Assembly: GCF_000246855.1 (NCBI RefSeq)
Contig: NC_016609.1
Location: 6,832,744-6,896,743 of the forward strand
Source of the DNA: Niastella koreensis GR20-10
GTDB taxonomy: Bacteria > Bacteroidota > Bacteroidia > Chitinophagales > Chitinophagaceae
DNA length: 64,000 nucleotides
Direction: 5' to 3'
Position 1 is the stretch's first letter, and each line of letters opens with the position of its first letter. The notes under the pieces are model-generated. The model was not told where the DNA came from, did no database searches, and saw only the letters and a list, made by a program, of their open reading frames with translations. Of this stretch, positions 52,376 to 61,314 are shown in pieces. The position numbers and the translations under genes are program-made.

Positions 52376-54253
52376 ATGGATAAATTCATTGTTTCAGCCC
52401 GGAAATATCGTCCGCAAACCTTTGACACGGTTGTAGGACAAGCCCATATTACCACCACCCTGCAGAATGCGATCAAGAACCACCACCTGGCGCATGCATT
52501 TTTGTTTTGCGGTCCGCGTGGAGTGGGTAAAACCACCTGTGCACGTATTCTGGCTAAAACCATCAACTGTGATAAGCCTTCGGCAGAAGGGGAAGCGTGC
52601 AATGAATGTCCATCCTGCAATTCCTTTAATGAAGGCACTTCGCTGAACGTATTTGAACTGGATGCTGCCAGTAACAACTCGGTGGAAGACATCCGGTCGC
52701 TGGTAGAAAAAGTGAGATTTGCGCCCGAACCCGGTAAACACAAGGTGTATGTAATTGACGAGGTACACATGTTGAGTTCCTCGGCCTTTAACGCCTTTTT
52801 GAAAACGCTGGAAGAACCGCCTTCCTACGCCATCTTCATTTTGGCCACTACCGAAAAGCATAAAATTCTACCTACCATCCTCAGCCGATGCCAGATCTTC
52901 GATTTCAAACGCATTACCAACAACGATACGGTAGAACACCTGGAAGGCATTTGTAAAAAAGAAGCCATCAATGCCGAGAAGCCAGCCTTACAGATCATTG
53001 CCCGCAAAAGCGAAGGCTGCATGCGCGATGCTCTCAGTATCCTCGATAAAATAGTAAGCTTTACCGCAGGTACCGTTACTTACCAAAATACGCTGGAGCA
53101 CCTGAACATCCTGGATGCAGACTACTATTTTAAATTAATAGACTGCATGCAGAACCAGGACCTTGCCGGCGCCATGTTATTGTATGACGACATTGACCGC
53201 AAGGGTTTTGAAGGCGATATGGTGCTGAACGGGTTTTCTGAATTCATCCGCAACCTGCTGGTTTGTAAAGATGAAAAAGTAGCCGGCCTGCTGCAGGTGG
53301 TAGAAAGCTTTAAGGATAAATACATAGCCACCGGACAAAAAACCCCGGTAGCCTACCTCATAAGCGCCCTGAATATCCTGAACGAAGCCGAGATCAACTT
53401 CAAAAGCGCCCGCAACAAGCGGCTGCATACCGAACTGGCCATTATAAAACTCACGTACCTGCAACAGGCGCTTGAACTGGCTGCCGGCGGGGACGGCCTT
53501 GCTAAAAAAAAAGTAGCTGAGGGAGCCCAGTCGGTAGCTTTTCGTAAGCTGGGAATGGTAGAGCAAAAGAAGGCAGACGGCAAACGGCAAACGGCAGAAA
53601 CTGTTGCTCCGAAAGCTGAAGTTCCAGTAAAAAAAGAACCGACAATTTATCGCCAGCCCACTGACGAAGCAAAGCTTATTATAGAAGAACCTTCGGTTGG
53701 GTATTTGAGTCCGGATGAGGAAGAGTTGAATTATATAAACTCCATGCATTCAGGTGCATCGAACCCGGTTCAGCCTCAACAGTCCGCGAATACAGGTAAA
53801 GCGATGCCCAAATTGGGAACTCTGGAATCCATCAGGCAGAAATATGCAGGCAAACAGGCAGGCAATACCAATCCGGCCATTCCCCTTACGCTGGAGCAAT
53901 TGCAGCAGCATTGGGCCGATTTCTCCCAAAAACTAAAAGATAACAAGAACCCGGCCGCTCAGTCGTTCGATATGGCGCAACTGGTTATTACCAGCGGGAA
54001 TTCGTTTGAAATTGTTACCAACAACAACCTGGAGCAGAAATTCATCGAGGGTGAGCGCCGCGAATTGTCGGAATTTGTACAGCAAAAGTTCAATAACCGC
54101 ACGCTGCTGTTTACGATTGTGGTTACCGATAAGCCGGTAGATTTTGTGCCCACAGAAAAGCCCCTCTCAACCAAAGAACAATACATTAAAATTATAGAAC
54201 AATACCCGCTGGTGAATGAATTGAGGAGCAAGCTGAGGTTAGGGTTTGATTAA
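52376..54253 (+). CDS. dnaX: DNA polymerase III subunit gamma/tau
   Basis: This clamp-loader ATPase has 625 residues. The AAA+ domain (1 to about 230) begins FIVSARKYRPQTFDTVVGQ. Walker A is GPRGVGKTTCARIL, a zinc module is built from NCDKPSAEGEACNECPSC, Walker B is YVIDEVHMLSSSAFNAFLK, and sensor 1 is FILATTEKHKILPTILSRCQ. Domain III follows, then a tau-specific, mostly unstructured C-terminus. An upstream TTG at 52331 is rejected because the promoter overlaps it. An uninterrupted A9 run at codons 377-379 could yield a gamma-like short product. The linker also holds a translated copy of an intergenic word repeat. The 3' end overlaps the end of the M48 gene by four bases. Confidence 0.96.
   Translation: MDKFIVSARKYRPQTFDTVVGQAHITTTLQNAIKNHHLAHAFLFCGPRGVGKTTCARILAKTINCDKPSAEGEACNECPSCNSFNEGTSLNVFELDAASNNSVEDIRSLVEKVRFAPEPGKHKVYVIDEVHMLSSSAFNAFLKTLEEPPSYAIFILATTEKHKILPTILSRCQIFDFKRITNNDTVEHLEGICKKEAINAEKPALQIIARKSEGCMRDALSILDKIVSFTAGTVTYQNTLEHLNILDADYYFKLIDCMQNQDLAGAMLLYDDIDRKGFEGDMVLNGFSEFIRNLLVCKDEKVAGLLQVVESFKDKYIATGQKTPVAYLISALNILNEAEINFKSARNKRLHTELAIIKLTYLQQALELAAGGDGLAKKKVAEGAQSVAFRKLGMVEQKKADGKRQTAETVAPKAEVPVKKEPTIYRQPTDEAKLIIEEPSVGYLSPDEEELNYINSMHSGASNPVQPQQSANTGKAMPKLGTLESIRQKYAGKQAGNTNPAIPLTLEQLQQHWADFSQKLKDNKNPAAQSFDMAQLVITSGNSFEIVTNNNLEQKFIEGERRELSEFVQQKFNNRTLLFTIVVTDKPVDFVPTEKPLSTKEQYIKIIEQYPLVNELRSKLRLGFD
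53504..53520 (+). promoter_or_regulatory. A9 slippery site in dnaX with stops in both other frames
   Basis: Nine A bases (53504-53512) encode three Lys. Slipping back one base (or adding one A) gives AGT AGC TGA, a stop after two codons. Moving forward one (or losing one A) gives TAG at once. Either would end the protein near residue 380, at the boundary between domain III and the tau tail. A CCCAG/CTGGG hairpin with inner AGCTT/AAGCT follows about 15-40 bases on. Confidence 0.6.
53568..53600 (+). repeat. Intergenic word repeat inside the dnaX coding region
   Basis: AAGGCAGACGGCAAACGGCA and the next bases repeat GGCAGACGGCAAACGGC words identical to those in intergenic arrays at 380-470 and 51600-51700. 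Here they are in frame and encode KKADGKRQTAET in the flexible tau linker. Confidence 0.75.
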
Positions 54254-56349
54254 TGCATTAAATAAACCTGTTGTGCCTGCAACAGGTTTTTAAATTTCCT
54301 GAAAATATGCTCATTGATATCGCCCCAACTTTCGGTACTTACCTGTTGCAATTCGTTTAACTCGTTATTGAAGAATTCCCTGTCCGAAAAATAGGTATAC
54401 GAGCTATTTATGAACTGTTGCACTCTTCCTTTAAACGTGTGTGAATGGTCGAATGCGCCGCTCTCCATCCAGGTCTTTAAGTACACCTTCAACAACGGTT
54501 CTTCATTCTTCAACCGCTTAATAATCTCCTGCGCCTCTTCAAGCGTAAGGCCGCCCTGGTATACAGGTTCAAGTCCCTGCAGCATGCCCTGAACATGTTC
54601 AAAATATTTGTCGGCCTGTTTGCGCAGGTCAAAATGCTCAATATATCCGTTCTTTATCGCCATAGCTTTGGCCACACTAATTTGCAGGGCGCGGCTATAC
54701 ATAAAACTATAGACTTGTTTATCGGCTGTTTCCAACTGTTGTTTCAATGCATCGAGGTCTTTTTGCAGCATTGACAACACTTCAGCCGCCTGATTGCGTG
54801 AATACTTTTCGCCATCAAAATCAAAGCTCTTCACCGCTATCATTTTTTCATCGATGGCTTTTACAACTTCCAAATCTGCTTCGGCCGCCCTGATCCTTTT
54901 ATGCAATCCTGCATGGTGTGCAGAAAACAGGTTTGCCGGGTCACATTCCGTTTCCGGCTGGGCCGATAGCGCTTCCACATCCAGTATCGTGATCTGTCTT
55001 TTTTCGTAAAAATTGTTATATACTTCTGGCAGCGAATAGGTTTCTGCATCCTGCAGTATCAGGCCATCAAAAGCCATAGCATCCAGCGACTGAATATCCT
55101 GCGGCAGTTCTACTCCATGGTATACCTTAAGCGTTAATTGTTGTTGCCATTGTTCGGGCTTATTAAACAGGATCCAGGCGCTGTCATCACAACTATCAGC
55201 CTGTACACCCAGTTTGGTAAGATGCGCCTCGCGTTCTGTAAGCGCGGGATGCGATGCCCACTGGTCTTTATAGTTAACGCGATTCAGTTGCAGGTTTTCC
55301 AGAAAGGATTCATTTACCACGGGCAAATTGTTCTGCAACAACAACTTATAATTGACTGCAATTTGCCGGGTCATGGTTTGTTGGTTAGGATATAAGTTGC
55401 TGGTTACCTGCTTTTCTTTATACAGCTCGCCGCATTTTTGAATAACGGCGCTGTAACTGGAACCGGCCAGCTCAATGCGGCGCAAGGCCGAAATACAATT
55501 GGCCGATCCGCTTACACTGGCAGCCATGGCATCGGCATGAAATTCCATTTCGCGCGACAGGCTCATATAATTCCGGTTCACCAGTGCATACATTTTTTGC
55601 AATACCCATTGAATGCCCATCACCACCCGAACGGTTAACCCAGCAAACAGGGCAAAGTAGTTGCTGGCGCTGGCAAAGTTGTTCAGGGAACGGGAGTAGC
55701 CGGTATTTTCATACAGCATGTTGTAAATTACCCGGTTTACATTGTATACAAAGCTGCCCAGCTTCATACTTCGCTGGGAAAAATGACCAAACTCATGCGC
55801 TATAATGGCTTTGAATTCACTCAGGTTAACTGCATTCACCAACCCTAAACCAATCTGCAGGTTCTTTTTTACGGGGAAGAACATGCTTAAAAAGCTGGAA
55901 TCGTAAAAAACACAGGCATTTACTTCGGGCGACAGGTAAACACGTTTGGGAAAACGGGTTTGGGTTTCCTGGCTTAACTGCTTAAGAAAAGCAAACAGTT
56001 TGGGGTGATCTTCTTCTTTTATTTCCACTATACCCGACCGGTCGTACCGCGAAACAGAAAACATAAATTTTATCAGGAACACGAATACCATTACCCCCAG
56101 GCCAATCAGCCCAATGCCGAGCATGATGGTCATTAACCGGGGCAGGGCAATGATCATATAAATACCGACATACACACAGGCGATGGCCAGCAATACTGAC
56201 AGGAATATTAATAAAAGGTAAACAACGAAGAACAGGACTACCGATCCCATTACTTTTGATACTTCCTTTTTAAAGGCGGCAGAAGGCGTTGTAATTGTCG
56301 CGGGTACATTTACCGGCGAGGCGGGGTAAAATAAGGGCTGGGAAGACAT
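54250..56349 (-). CDS. M48 family membrane metalloprotease
   Basis: This zinc endopeptidase of the inner membrane has 699 residues. N-terminal hydrophobic helices (about 30-115) include VLFFVVYLLLIFLSVLLAIA and MLGIGLIGLGVMVFVFLIKF. The peptidase domain has the zinc motif in FKAIIAHEFGHFSQRSM (HEFGH near 192-196), and a later MSLSREMEFHADAMAA carries the third ligand Glu in the E-x-x-A-D context. The large C-terminal region is helical, with a coiled coil around 450-560. Relatives include HtpX/Ste24-like proteases; the long C-terminal extension is typical of a Bacteroidota subgroup of unknown function. Confidence 0.9.
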   Translation of the reverse strand: MSSQPLFYPASPVNVPATITTPSAAFKKEVSKVMGSVVLFFVVYLLLIFLSVLLAIACVYVGIYMIIALPRLMTIMLGIGLIGLGVMVFVFLIKFMFSVSRYDRSGIVEIKEEDHPKLFAFLKQLSQETQTRFPKRVYLSPEVNACVFYDSSFLSMFFPVKKNLQIGLGLVNAVNLSEFKAIIAHEFGHFSQRSMKLGSFVYNVNRVIYNMLYENTGYSRSLNNFASASNYFALFAGLTVRVVMGIQWVLQKMYALVNRNYMSLSREMEFHADAMAASVSGSANCISALRRIELAGSSYSAVIQKCGELYKEKQVTSNLYPNQQTMTRQIAVNYKLLLQNNLPVVNESFLENLQLNRVNYKDQWASHPALTEREAHLTKLGVQADSCDDSAWILFNKPEQWQQQLTLKVYHGVELPQDIQSLDAMAFDGLILQDAETYSLPEVYNNFYEKRQITILDVEALSAQPETECDPANLFSAHHAGLHKRIRAAEADLEVVKAIDEKMIAVKSFDFDGEKYSRNQAAEVLSMLQKDLDALKQQLETADKQVYSFMYSRALQISVAKAMAIKNGYIEHFDLRKQADKYFEHVQGMLQGLEPVYQGGLTLEEAQEIIKRLKNEEPLLKVYLKTWMESGAFDHSHTFKGRVQQFINSSYTYFSDREFFNNELNELQQVSTESWGDINEHIFRKFKNLLQAQQVYLMH

Positions 56350-56572
56350 AAAGGTTTGGTTTTGGCGCCCTTAAAAAAACCGAATTATTTCGAATATTTC
56401 AATTTGGAGGGTCCTTTTTTATAAAAAACGAAAAAAATTGGTACTCTACCTTTTTCCTAACAGGCTGAATTCCTTATCCGGCAAAAGGCTAAGGGTTAAA
56501 TTTTCCAATTGAGCATTTTGCTGTAATTTCGGGCACTCAAATCGAAAAAATCAGAATATCAAATAAGAATTT

Positions 56573-58234
56573 ATGGCTGAAGTGATCTTAATGCCCCGCC
56601 TGAGCGATACCATGACAGAAGGCGTGATAGCGGCCTGGCATAAAAAGGTAGGCGACAAAGTAAAGAAAGGCGACTTACTGGCTGAGGTGGAAACCGATAA
56701 AGCCACCATGGAACTGGAAAGTTATAAAGATGGCACCCTGCTTCACATTGGTACTGAAAAAGGGGGAAAACTACAGGTAAATGATCTGCTGGCCATTATT
56801 GGTAACCCAGGTGAAGATATCAGCTCGTTGCTTGGTGGTGGTGGTCAAAAAGCCGCTGCTGCTCCATCTGCCCCGGCGCCTGAAGCACCAAAAGCCGAAC
56901 AAGCTGCCGCCGCTCAACCAGCCGCTGCCGGTGGCGCTACGCTCGACCTGGCCAATATGCAGGAAGTGATCCTGATGCCTCGCTTAAGCGATACCATGAC
57001 AGAAGGCGTTATTGCCGCCTGGCATAAAAAAGTGGGCGACAACGTTAAAAAAGGCGACCTGCTGGCTGACGTGGAAACCGACAAGGCTACCATGGAGCTG
57101 GAAAGCTATAAAGAAGGAAAATTATTATATATCGGTGCGCAAAAAGGCGATAAAGTTCCTGTTAACGCCCTGCTGTGCATCATTGGCGACGAAAAGAAAG
57201 TAAATGTTGACCAGATCGTAGCTGCCGCCAAAGGTGGTGGTTCATCTACTTCTGCCGCCGCTGCTCAAAGCCAGCCACAAGCTGCTTCCCAGCCTGCTGT
57301 AACCGCCAGCGCAACAGCCGAAACTGCCGCTCCTGCCGCATCCGGCAGCAATGGCAGAGTGCTCGCTTCACCCCTCGCTAAAAAATTAGCCGCCGATAAA
57401 GGCATCGATATTTCCAAAGTTGCCGGTTCCGGCGATGGCGGCCGTATCATTAAACGCGATATTGACAATTATACGCCTGCTGCAGGTGGTGGACAAGCCG
57501 CTCAAACAACTGCACAGCCTGGTAAAACTACCGCCCCTGCCGTTGCCGGCCAGGTAAGCTTTGAAGATGTACCGGTTTCGCAAATGCGTAAGGTAATTGC
57601 CAAGCGTCTTTCTGAAAGCAAGTTCACTGCACCTGAGTTCTACCTCACCATGGAAATCAACATGGATAAAGCCGTAGAAAGCAGAGCCAAAATAAATGAA
57701 ATAGCCCCGGTTAAGATTTCGTTCAACGACATGGTGTTAAAAGCCTGCGCTATTGCCCTGAAACAACACCCTAAAGTGAACAGCAGCTGGATGGGCGATA
57801 AGATCCGCGTTAACCATCATGTGAACATCGGTGTAGCCGTTGCTGTTGAAGAAGGCTTACTGGTGCCTGTTGTACGTTTTGCCGATCTGAAATCATTATC
57901 ACAGATTGGAACTGAAGTAAAAGAGTTTGCGAAAAAAGCAAAAGATAAAAAACTGCAACCATCTGATTGGGAAGGCAGCACCTTCACCATCAGCAACCTG
58001 GGTATGTTCGGCATTGAAGAATTCACTGCCATCATTAACCCACCAGACGCTTGTATCCTCGCTGTAGGCGCCATTAACCAGGTTCCTATAGTGAAGAATG
58101 GTCAGATCGTTGTTGGTAACACCATGAAAGTTACCTTAACCTGCGACCACCGCGTGGTTGACGGAGCTACCGGCGCCGCCTTCCTCCAAACGCTGCAACA
58201 GTTGTTGGAAGAGCCGTTGAGAATGCTCGTTTAA
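56573..58234 (+). CDS. pdhC: Pyruvate dehydrogenase E2, dihydrolipoyl acetyltransferase with two lipoyl domains
   Basis: This core subunit of the pyruvate dehydrogenase complex has 553 residues. Two lipoyl domains (about 1-78 and 130-208) each carry the lipoylated Lys in VETDKATMELESYK. They are nearly identical over their first 52 residues. An Ala/Pro/Gln-rich linker follows each. The peripheral subunit-binding domain (about 260-300) reads VLASPLAKKLAADKGIDISK. The acetyltransferase domain (about 330-553) ends with the active-site CDHRVVDGATGAAFLQTL (His and Asp). Complete. E1 genes are not adjacent. A terminator follows. Confidence 0.96.
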   Translation: MAEVILMPRLSDTMTEGVIAAWHKKVGDKVKKGDLLAEVETDKATMELESYKDGTLLHIGTEKGGKLQVNDLLAIIGNPGEDISSLLGGGGQKAAAAPSAPAPEAPKAEQAAAAQPAAAGGATLDLANMQEVILMPRLSDTMTEGVIAAWHKKVGDNVKKGDLLADVETDKATMELESYKEGKLLYIGAQKGDKVPVNALLCIIGDEKKVNVDQIVAAAKGGGSSTSAAAAQSQPQAASQPAVTASATAETAAPAASGSNGRVLASPLAKKLAADKGIDISKVAGSGDGGRIIKRDIDNYTPAAGGGQAAQTTAQPGKTTAPAVAGQVSFEDVPVSQMRKVIAKRLSESKFTAPEFYLTMEINMDKAVESRAKINEIAPVKISFNDMVLKACAIALKQHPKVNSSWMGDKIRVNHHVNIGVAVAVEEGLLVPVVRFADLKSLSQIGTEVKEFAKKAKDKKLQPSDWEGSTFTISNLGMFGIEEFTAIINPPDACILAVGAINQVPIVKNGQIVVGNTMKVTLTCDHRVVDGATGAAFLQTLQQLLEEPLRMLV

Positions 58235-58258
58235 GACAAATTACACCTGATTATATGG

Positions 58259-58287
58259 AAGCCTCACTGTTATGGTGGGGCTTTTTC
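58259..58287 (+). terminator. Intrinsic terminator after the E2 gene
   Basis: AAGCCTCAC (58259-58267) pairs with GTGGGGCTT (58275-58283), with one G-T pair, and is followed by TTTCTTTT. It is 25 bp past the stop. Confidence 0.85.
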
Positions 58288-58304
58288 TTTTATGTGTAGC
58301 TTTT

Positions 58305-58420
58305 GGTGAATTGGCAGAGGGCAGAGATAAAAGGCATACAGCTGCGACGCGGAACAGAGAACTGAGAACTAAGAACTGAGAACTTTGAACTTTGAACTTA
58401 AAACTATAAACTTGCTATCA
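58305..58420. repeat. AGAACTG/TGAACTT 7-nt word array
   Basis: TACAGCTGCGACGCGGAACA is followed by seven or so 7-nt words (AGAACTG, AGAACTA, AGAACTT, TGAACTT). GCGACGCGGAA resembles the inverted TTCCGCGTCGCGG in the element at 41200. Several frames stay open through it. Confidence 0.65.
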
Positions 58421-58438
58421 CAAAAGCAACAAACCCCA

Positions 58439-59296
58439 ATGAGGCCTGTAATTTACCTGCTATTCGTTATAATAAGCTTTTATTCATGCCAGTCACCTAA
58501 CGCCAAAGACGGATTGCCGTTTACCAAAGATTCCCTGATGGGCAACTGGATGCTTATACGAGTGACCAATTCCGCAAAAATTGAAAGCGGCGATCAGGAT
58601 GCGCTGTACGCCTACCGGGATTCAGTAATGGCGCCCTTAAACAAAAGTTTAGAACTGACTGCCTTTAACTTTCAACCCAAAGGCATTGTAACGGTAGATG
58701 ATGGTAAAATTGAAGAGTCAACCGGCCAGTGGTTTATTAACGACAATAACCAGATCCTGCTTCAATACAGGTATCTTGTTGAACAGGACAAATCCCTGTT
58801 TACGATCAAGCATTACTGGCACGACAGCCTGCGGCTGCAAAACCCTATTGGCAAAAACAAGGACACTTTGTTTGTTAACTATATTCTTCAAAAATTAAGG
58901 ACCAACGACAGCGTCCCCGATCTGTTTGATCCTGCGTTGAACAAATGGCGTACAAAACCAACGCAACCCGAAAGCGATGAGGCTATCAAAGCAAGGCTTA
59001 AACAGGTGGTGGATTATTACTCCGGCTATTTTGCCAACATCTCCGGCAACAGGATCCCTTATTTCAATATTGAAAAATTGCTTTGTCCTATCAGGTTCTA
59101 CAGCGGTGGTATAGGCATGAAGAAATTCAAGGGGGATGATGCCTGGACAAAAGTATATTACGACAGTACCGACGCGCATAAGGCGCATGGAATGCTTGAC
59201 GCGGCATTTGATAAACTAAAAGGCTATCCCGACCGCGGCGGCAATTTCGCAGCGGAATATGCTGCGGCGCTGAAGATGTTGGTGAATGTTTTATAA
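58439..59296 (+). CDS. Lipoprotein of unknown function
   Basis: This 285-residue lipoprotein starts at the ATG at 58439. It gives a hydrophobic leader and lipobox SFYSC with the Cys at about residue 16; the longer frame from 58385 lies in a word repeat. The mature protein begins QSPNAKDGLPFTKDSLMGNW and contains a lipocalin-like W-x-x-I stretch. GQWFINDNNQILLQYRYL and a second helical domain (about 190-285), with LKQVVDYYSGYFANISG and FYSGGIGMKKFKGDDAW, follow. I do not recognise a named family. Confidence 0.75.
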   Translation: MRPVIYLLFVIISFYSCQSPNAKDGLPFTKDSLMGNWMLIRVTNSAKIESGDQDALYAYRDSVMAPLNKSLELTAFNFQPKGIVTVDDGKIEESTGQWFINDNNQILLQYRYLVEQDKSLFTIKHYWHDSLRLQNPIGKNKDTLFVNYILQKLRTNDSVPDLFDPALNKWRTKPTQPESDEAIKARLKQVVDYYSGYFANISGNRIPYFNIEKLLCPIRFYSGGIGMKKFKGDDAWTKVYYDSTDAHKAHGMLDAAFDKLKGYPDRGGNFAAEYAAALKMLVNVL

Positions 59297-59339
59297 TGAA
59301 AATGCCTCGCTACCCTATCAACCTTCCACTTTATTTCAC

Positions 59340-59398
59340 CTTCTTTTACCTCGTCAACGTGTTAACTTGTCAACGAGTCAACGTGTCAACTCCCAACA
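59340..59398. repeat. GTCAACGT 8-nt word array
   Basis: Words GTCAACGT, GTTAACTT, GTCAACGA and GTCAACTC in 8-nt register overlap the 3' end of the phosphoesterase gene and so encode its last residues. Confidence 0.55.
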
Positions 59399-61223
59399 AA
59401 CTAACCTTCCCATCCATGGTAGAAACAACCAACTGCTTTTTACTTAATACCCGAACGGTATTCACCATAGAGTTATCGATCTTATGCGCCCAGATAGTTT
59501 TTTGTGTAGCGGGATCAATGGCATACACCACGCCATTGCGCGTACCAAAGAAAACCTGGCCGTCTTTTTCAATCAGCATACTGGGCACGTGTTCGTAACC
59601 AAAGCCGGCATTCATTACCCAGGCCGGGTGTTGCTCTGTGCGGCTGGTAGCATAGGCTGCTACGGTATCCTGCATAGTCTTTCCATATACATACTTTCCA
59701 TCGGCAGAAATGCCTATCGATTCGCGTACGCGTGTTTCACTGTTCTTCCATAAGGTGGTACCAGATACTGCATCGATGGCGTACAACGTGCGGTTTGGAC
59801 AAACCACATATACCACACTGTCGTGCGCTACGGGAATACAGGCTGCGGGCGAAAAATTAACTACAGTAAAACCAGGATTCCATTGCCAGGCCAGTTGTCC
59901 ATTGCTTCTGTTTATTGCATACAGATTCTTATCCCAGGCGCCAAAGATCACGTTATTGCCACAAACAAGCGGCGTGCTTACTACCGGTCCCTGCAAGCCT
60001 GCAAACTTCCAAAAAGGCGTTCCGTTTGCCAGGTTCAATGCCATAAAATTGTGATCGCTGCCTCCTATGAAAACCGTATCCTTTACAATCACCGGGCAAC
60101 CTAATACCGAAGCGTTGGTTTTATATTTCCAGATCAGTTGTCCGGTAAGCGAATTCAAACAATATACATAACCATCGCCCGAACCCAATACTACTTTATT
60201 GGCGCTCACTGCAGGTGATGAAAAAATAGCGCCGCTGGTTTTATATGTCCATTTCTTTTTACCGGTTTGTTGCACCAGTGCCGTTACCACACCATTCTGA
60301 TTGCCGAATATTACCAAATTGTTAGTGACTACAGGTGTAGAGATCACATTGGCATCGGAAGAGAATGTCCATTTCGGTTTTACCTGTGCGTATTGTTTGT
60401 TGATGGCATAAGAAGGCCGCTCATAATTTCCAAAAGTATCAACCCTATGCAGCATCACCTTTGTCCAGGGTTGCAAAGGTTCGCCACCCGGGCGGCGTTC
60501 GGTATATATAATGGAATCTGGTGTTACATCAACCAGGTTATACCCGCCCAGCGGCGCTTTGGCCCGCAGGTTCGAGCGGCCCATTACCCCGGGAATGCCT
60601 TCAAAATTCAAAGCATGGTTGTTGTGTCCGTGCCCGCACATGATCATCAGTGTATTGTACTTTTTTAACCGGTCTGTGATTTCATACCAGTTATCCAGGG
60701 CGTTATCGATGGGATAGTGATTGCAAAATATAATGGGTTGATTTTTGGGTGTTTTAGCCAGCACACTATCCAGCCAAACAATGGCATTGCGCGGCACATG
60801 GCCATCGCTCATGCGCACGTAGGGACCAGAGGCGCACCCGATAAACCGGATACCATTATAATCGAATTTGAATTTATCGTACCCGAAAGTGCTGGTGTAA
60901 TGATCGCCGCCGCTTTCGCTCCACCCCGCATCGTGGTTACCCGGAATAATGTAGTATTTCGGTTTTAAACTGTCCAGGATCTGTTTGGCTTTCGCCAGCT
61001 GGGCATCGGTACCCAGTTCGGTAATATCGCCGGTGATAATCACAAAGGCAATATTGTTCAACTGGTTAATATCCTGGATGGTACGACGGAGATCTTCCTC
61101 GGCCGACCCATTGGGCGAACCGATGTGCGTATCACTAATATGAATGTAACGAAAGGGTTTTATCTGTGCCTGGCCTAAAACAGCTCCATGCACTAACATT
61201 AAAAAAAAGAATAGCCTTTTCAT
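59370..61223 (-). CDS. Secreted metallophosphoesterase fused to a PQQ-type beta-propeller
   Basis: This 617-residue protein starts at the ATG at 61223 (MKRLFFFLML), with signal cleavage near GQAQI. The calcineurin-like phosphoesterase domain (about 22-250) has all blocks: HISDTHIGS, ITGDITE, PGNHDAG, FCNHYP and CGHGHNNH. The C-terminal part (about 285-617) is a propeller of PQQ-like blades such as GNQNGVVTALVQQTGKKKW, GSGDGYVYCLNSLTGQLIW and GAWDKNLYAINRSNGQLAW. The propeller may bind the phosphoester substrate or a partner; no PQQ-dependent chemistry is implied. A TAATTTG element lies just before the ATG. Confidence 0.9.
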   Translation of the reverse strand: MKRLFFFLMLVHGAVLGQAQIKPFRYIHISDTHIGSPNGSAEEDLRRTIQDINQLNNIAFVIITGDITELGTDAQLAKAKQILDSLKPKYYIIPGNHDAGWSESGGDHYTSTFGYDKFKFDYNGIRFIGCASGPYVRMSDGHVPRNAIVWLDSVLAKTPKNQPIIFCNHYPIDNALDNWYEITDRLKKYNTLMIMCGHGHNNHALNFEGIPGVMGRSNLRAKAPLGGYNLVDVTPDSIIYTERRPGGEPLQPWTKVMLHRVDTFGNYERPSYAINKQYAQVKPKWTFSSDANVISTPVVTNNLVIFGNQNGVVTALVQQTGKKKWTYKTSGAIFSSPAVSANKVVLGSGDGYVYCLNSLTGQLIWKYKTNASVLGCPVIVKDTVFIGGSDHNFMALNLANGTPFWKFAGLQGPVVSTPLVCGNNVIFGAWDKNLYAINRSNGQLAWQWNPGFTVVNFSPAACIPVAHDSVVYVVCPNRTLYAIDAVSGTTLWKNSETRVRESIGISADGKYVYGKTMQDTVAAYATSRTEQHPAWVMNAGFGYEHVPSMLIEKDGQVFFGTRNGVVYAIDPATQKTIWAHKIDNSMVNTVRVLSKKQLVVSTMDGKVSLLGVDTLTR

Positions 61224-61314
61224 GGCCGCCAAATTAAGGTAATAATAAAGAGCAAATACCAGCAGAAAACAGCAATAGGATTAAATCCTGATAAAATTGT
61301 AATGCTGCTTTGTC

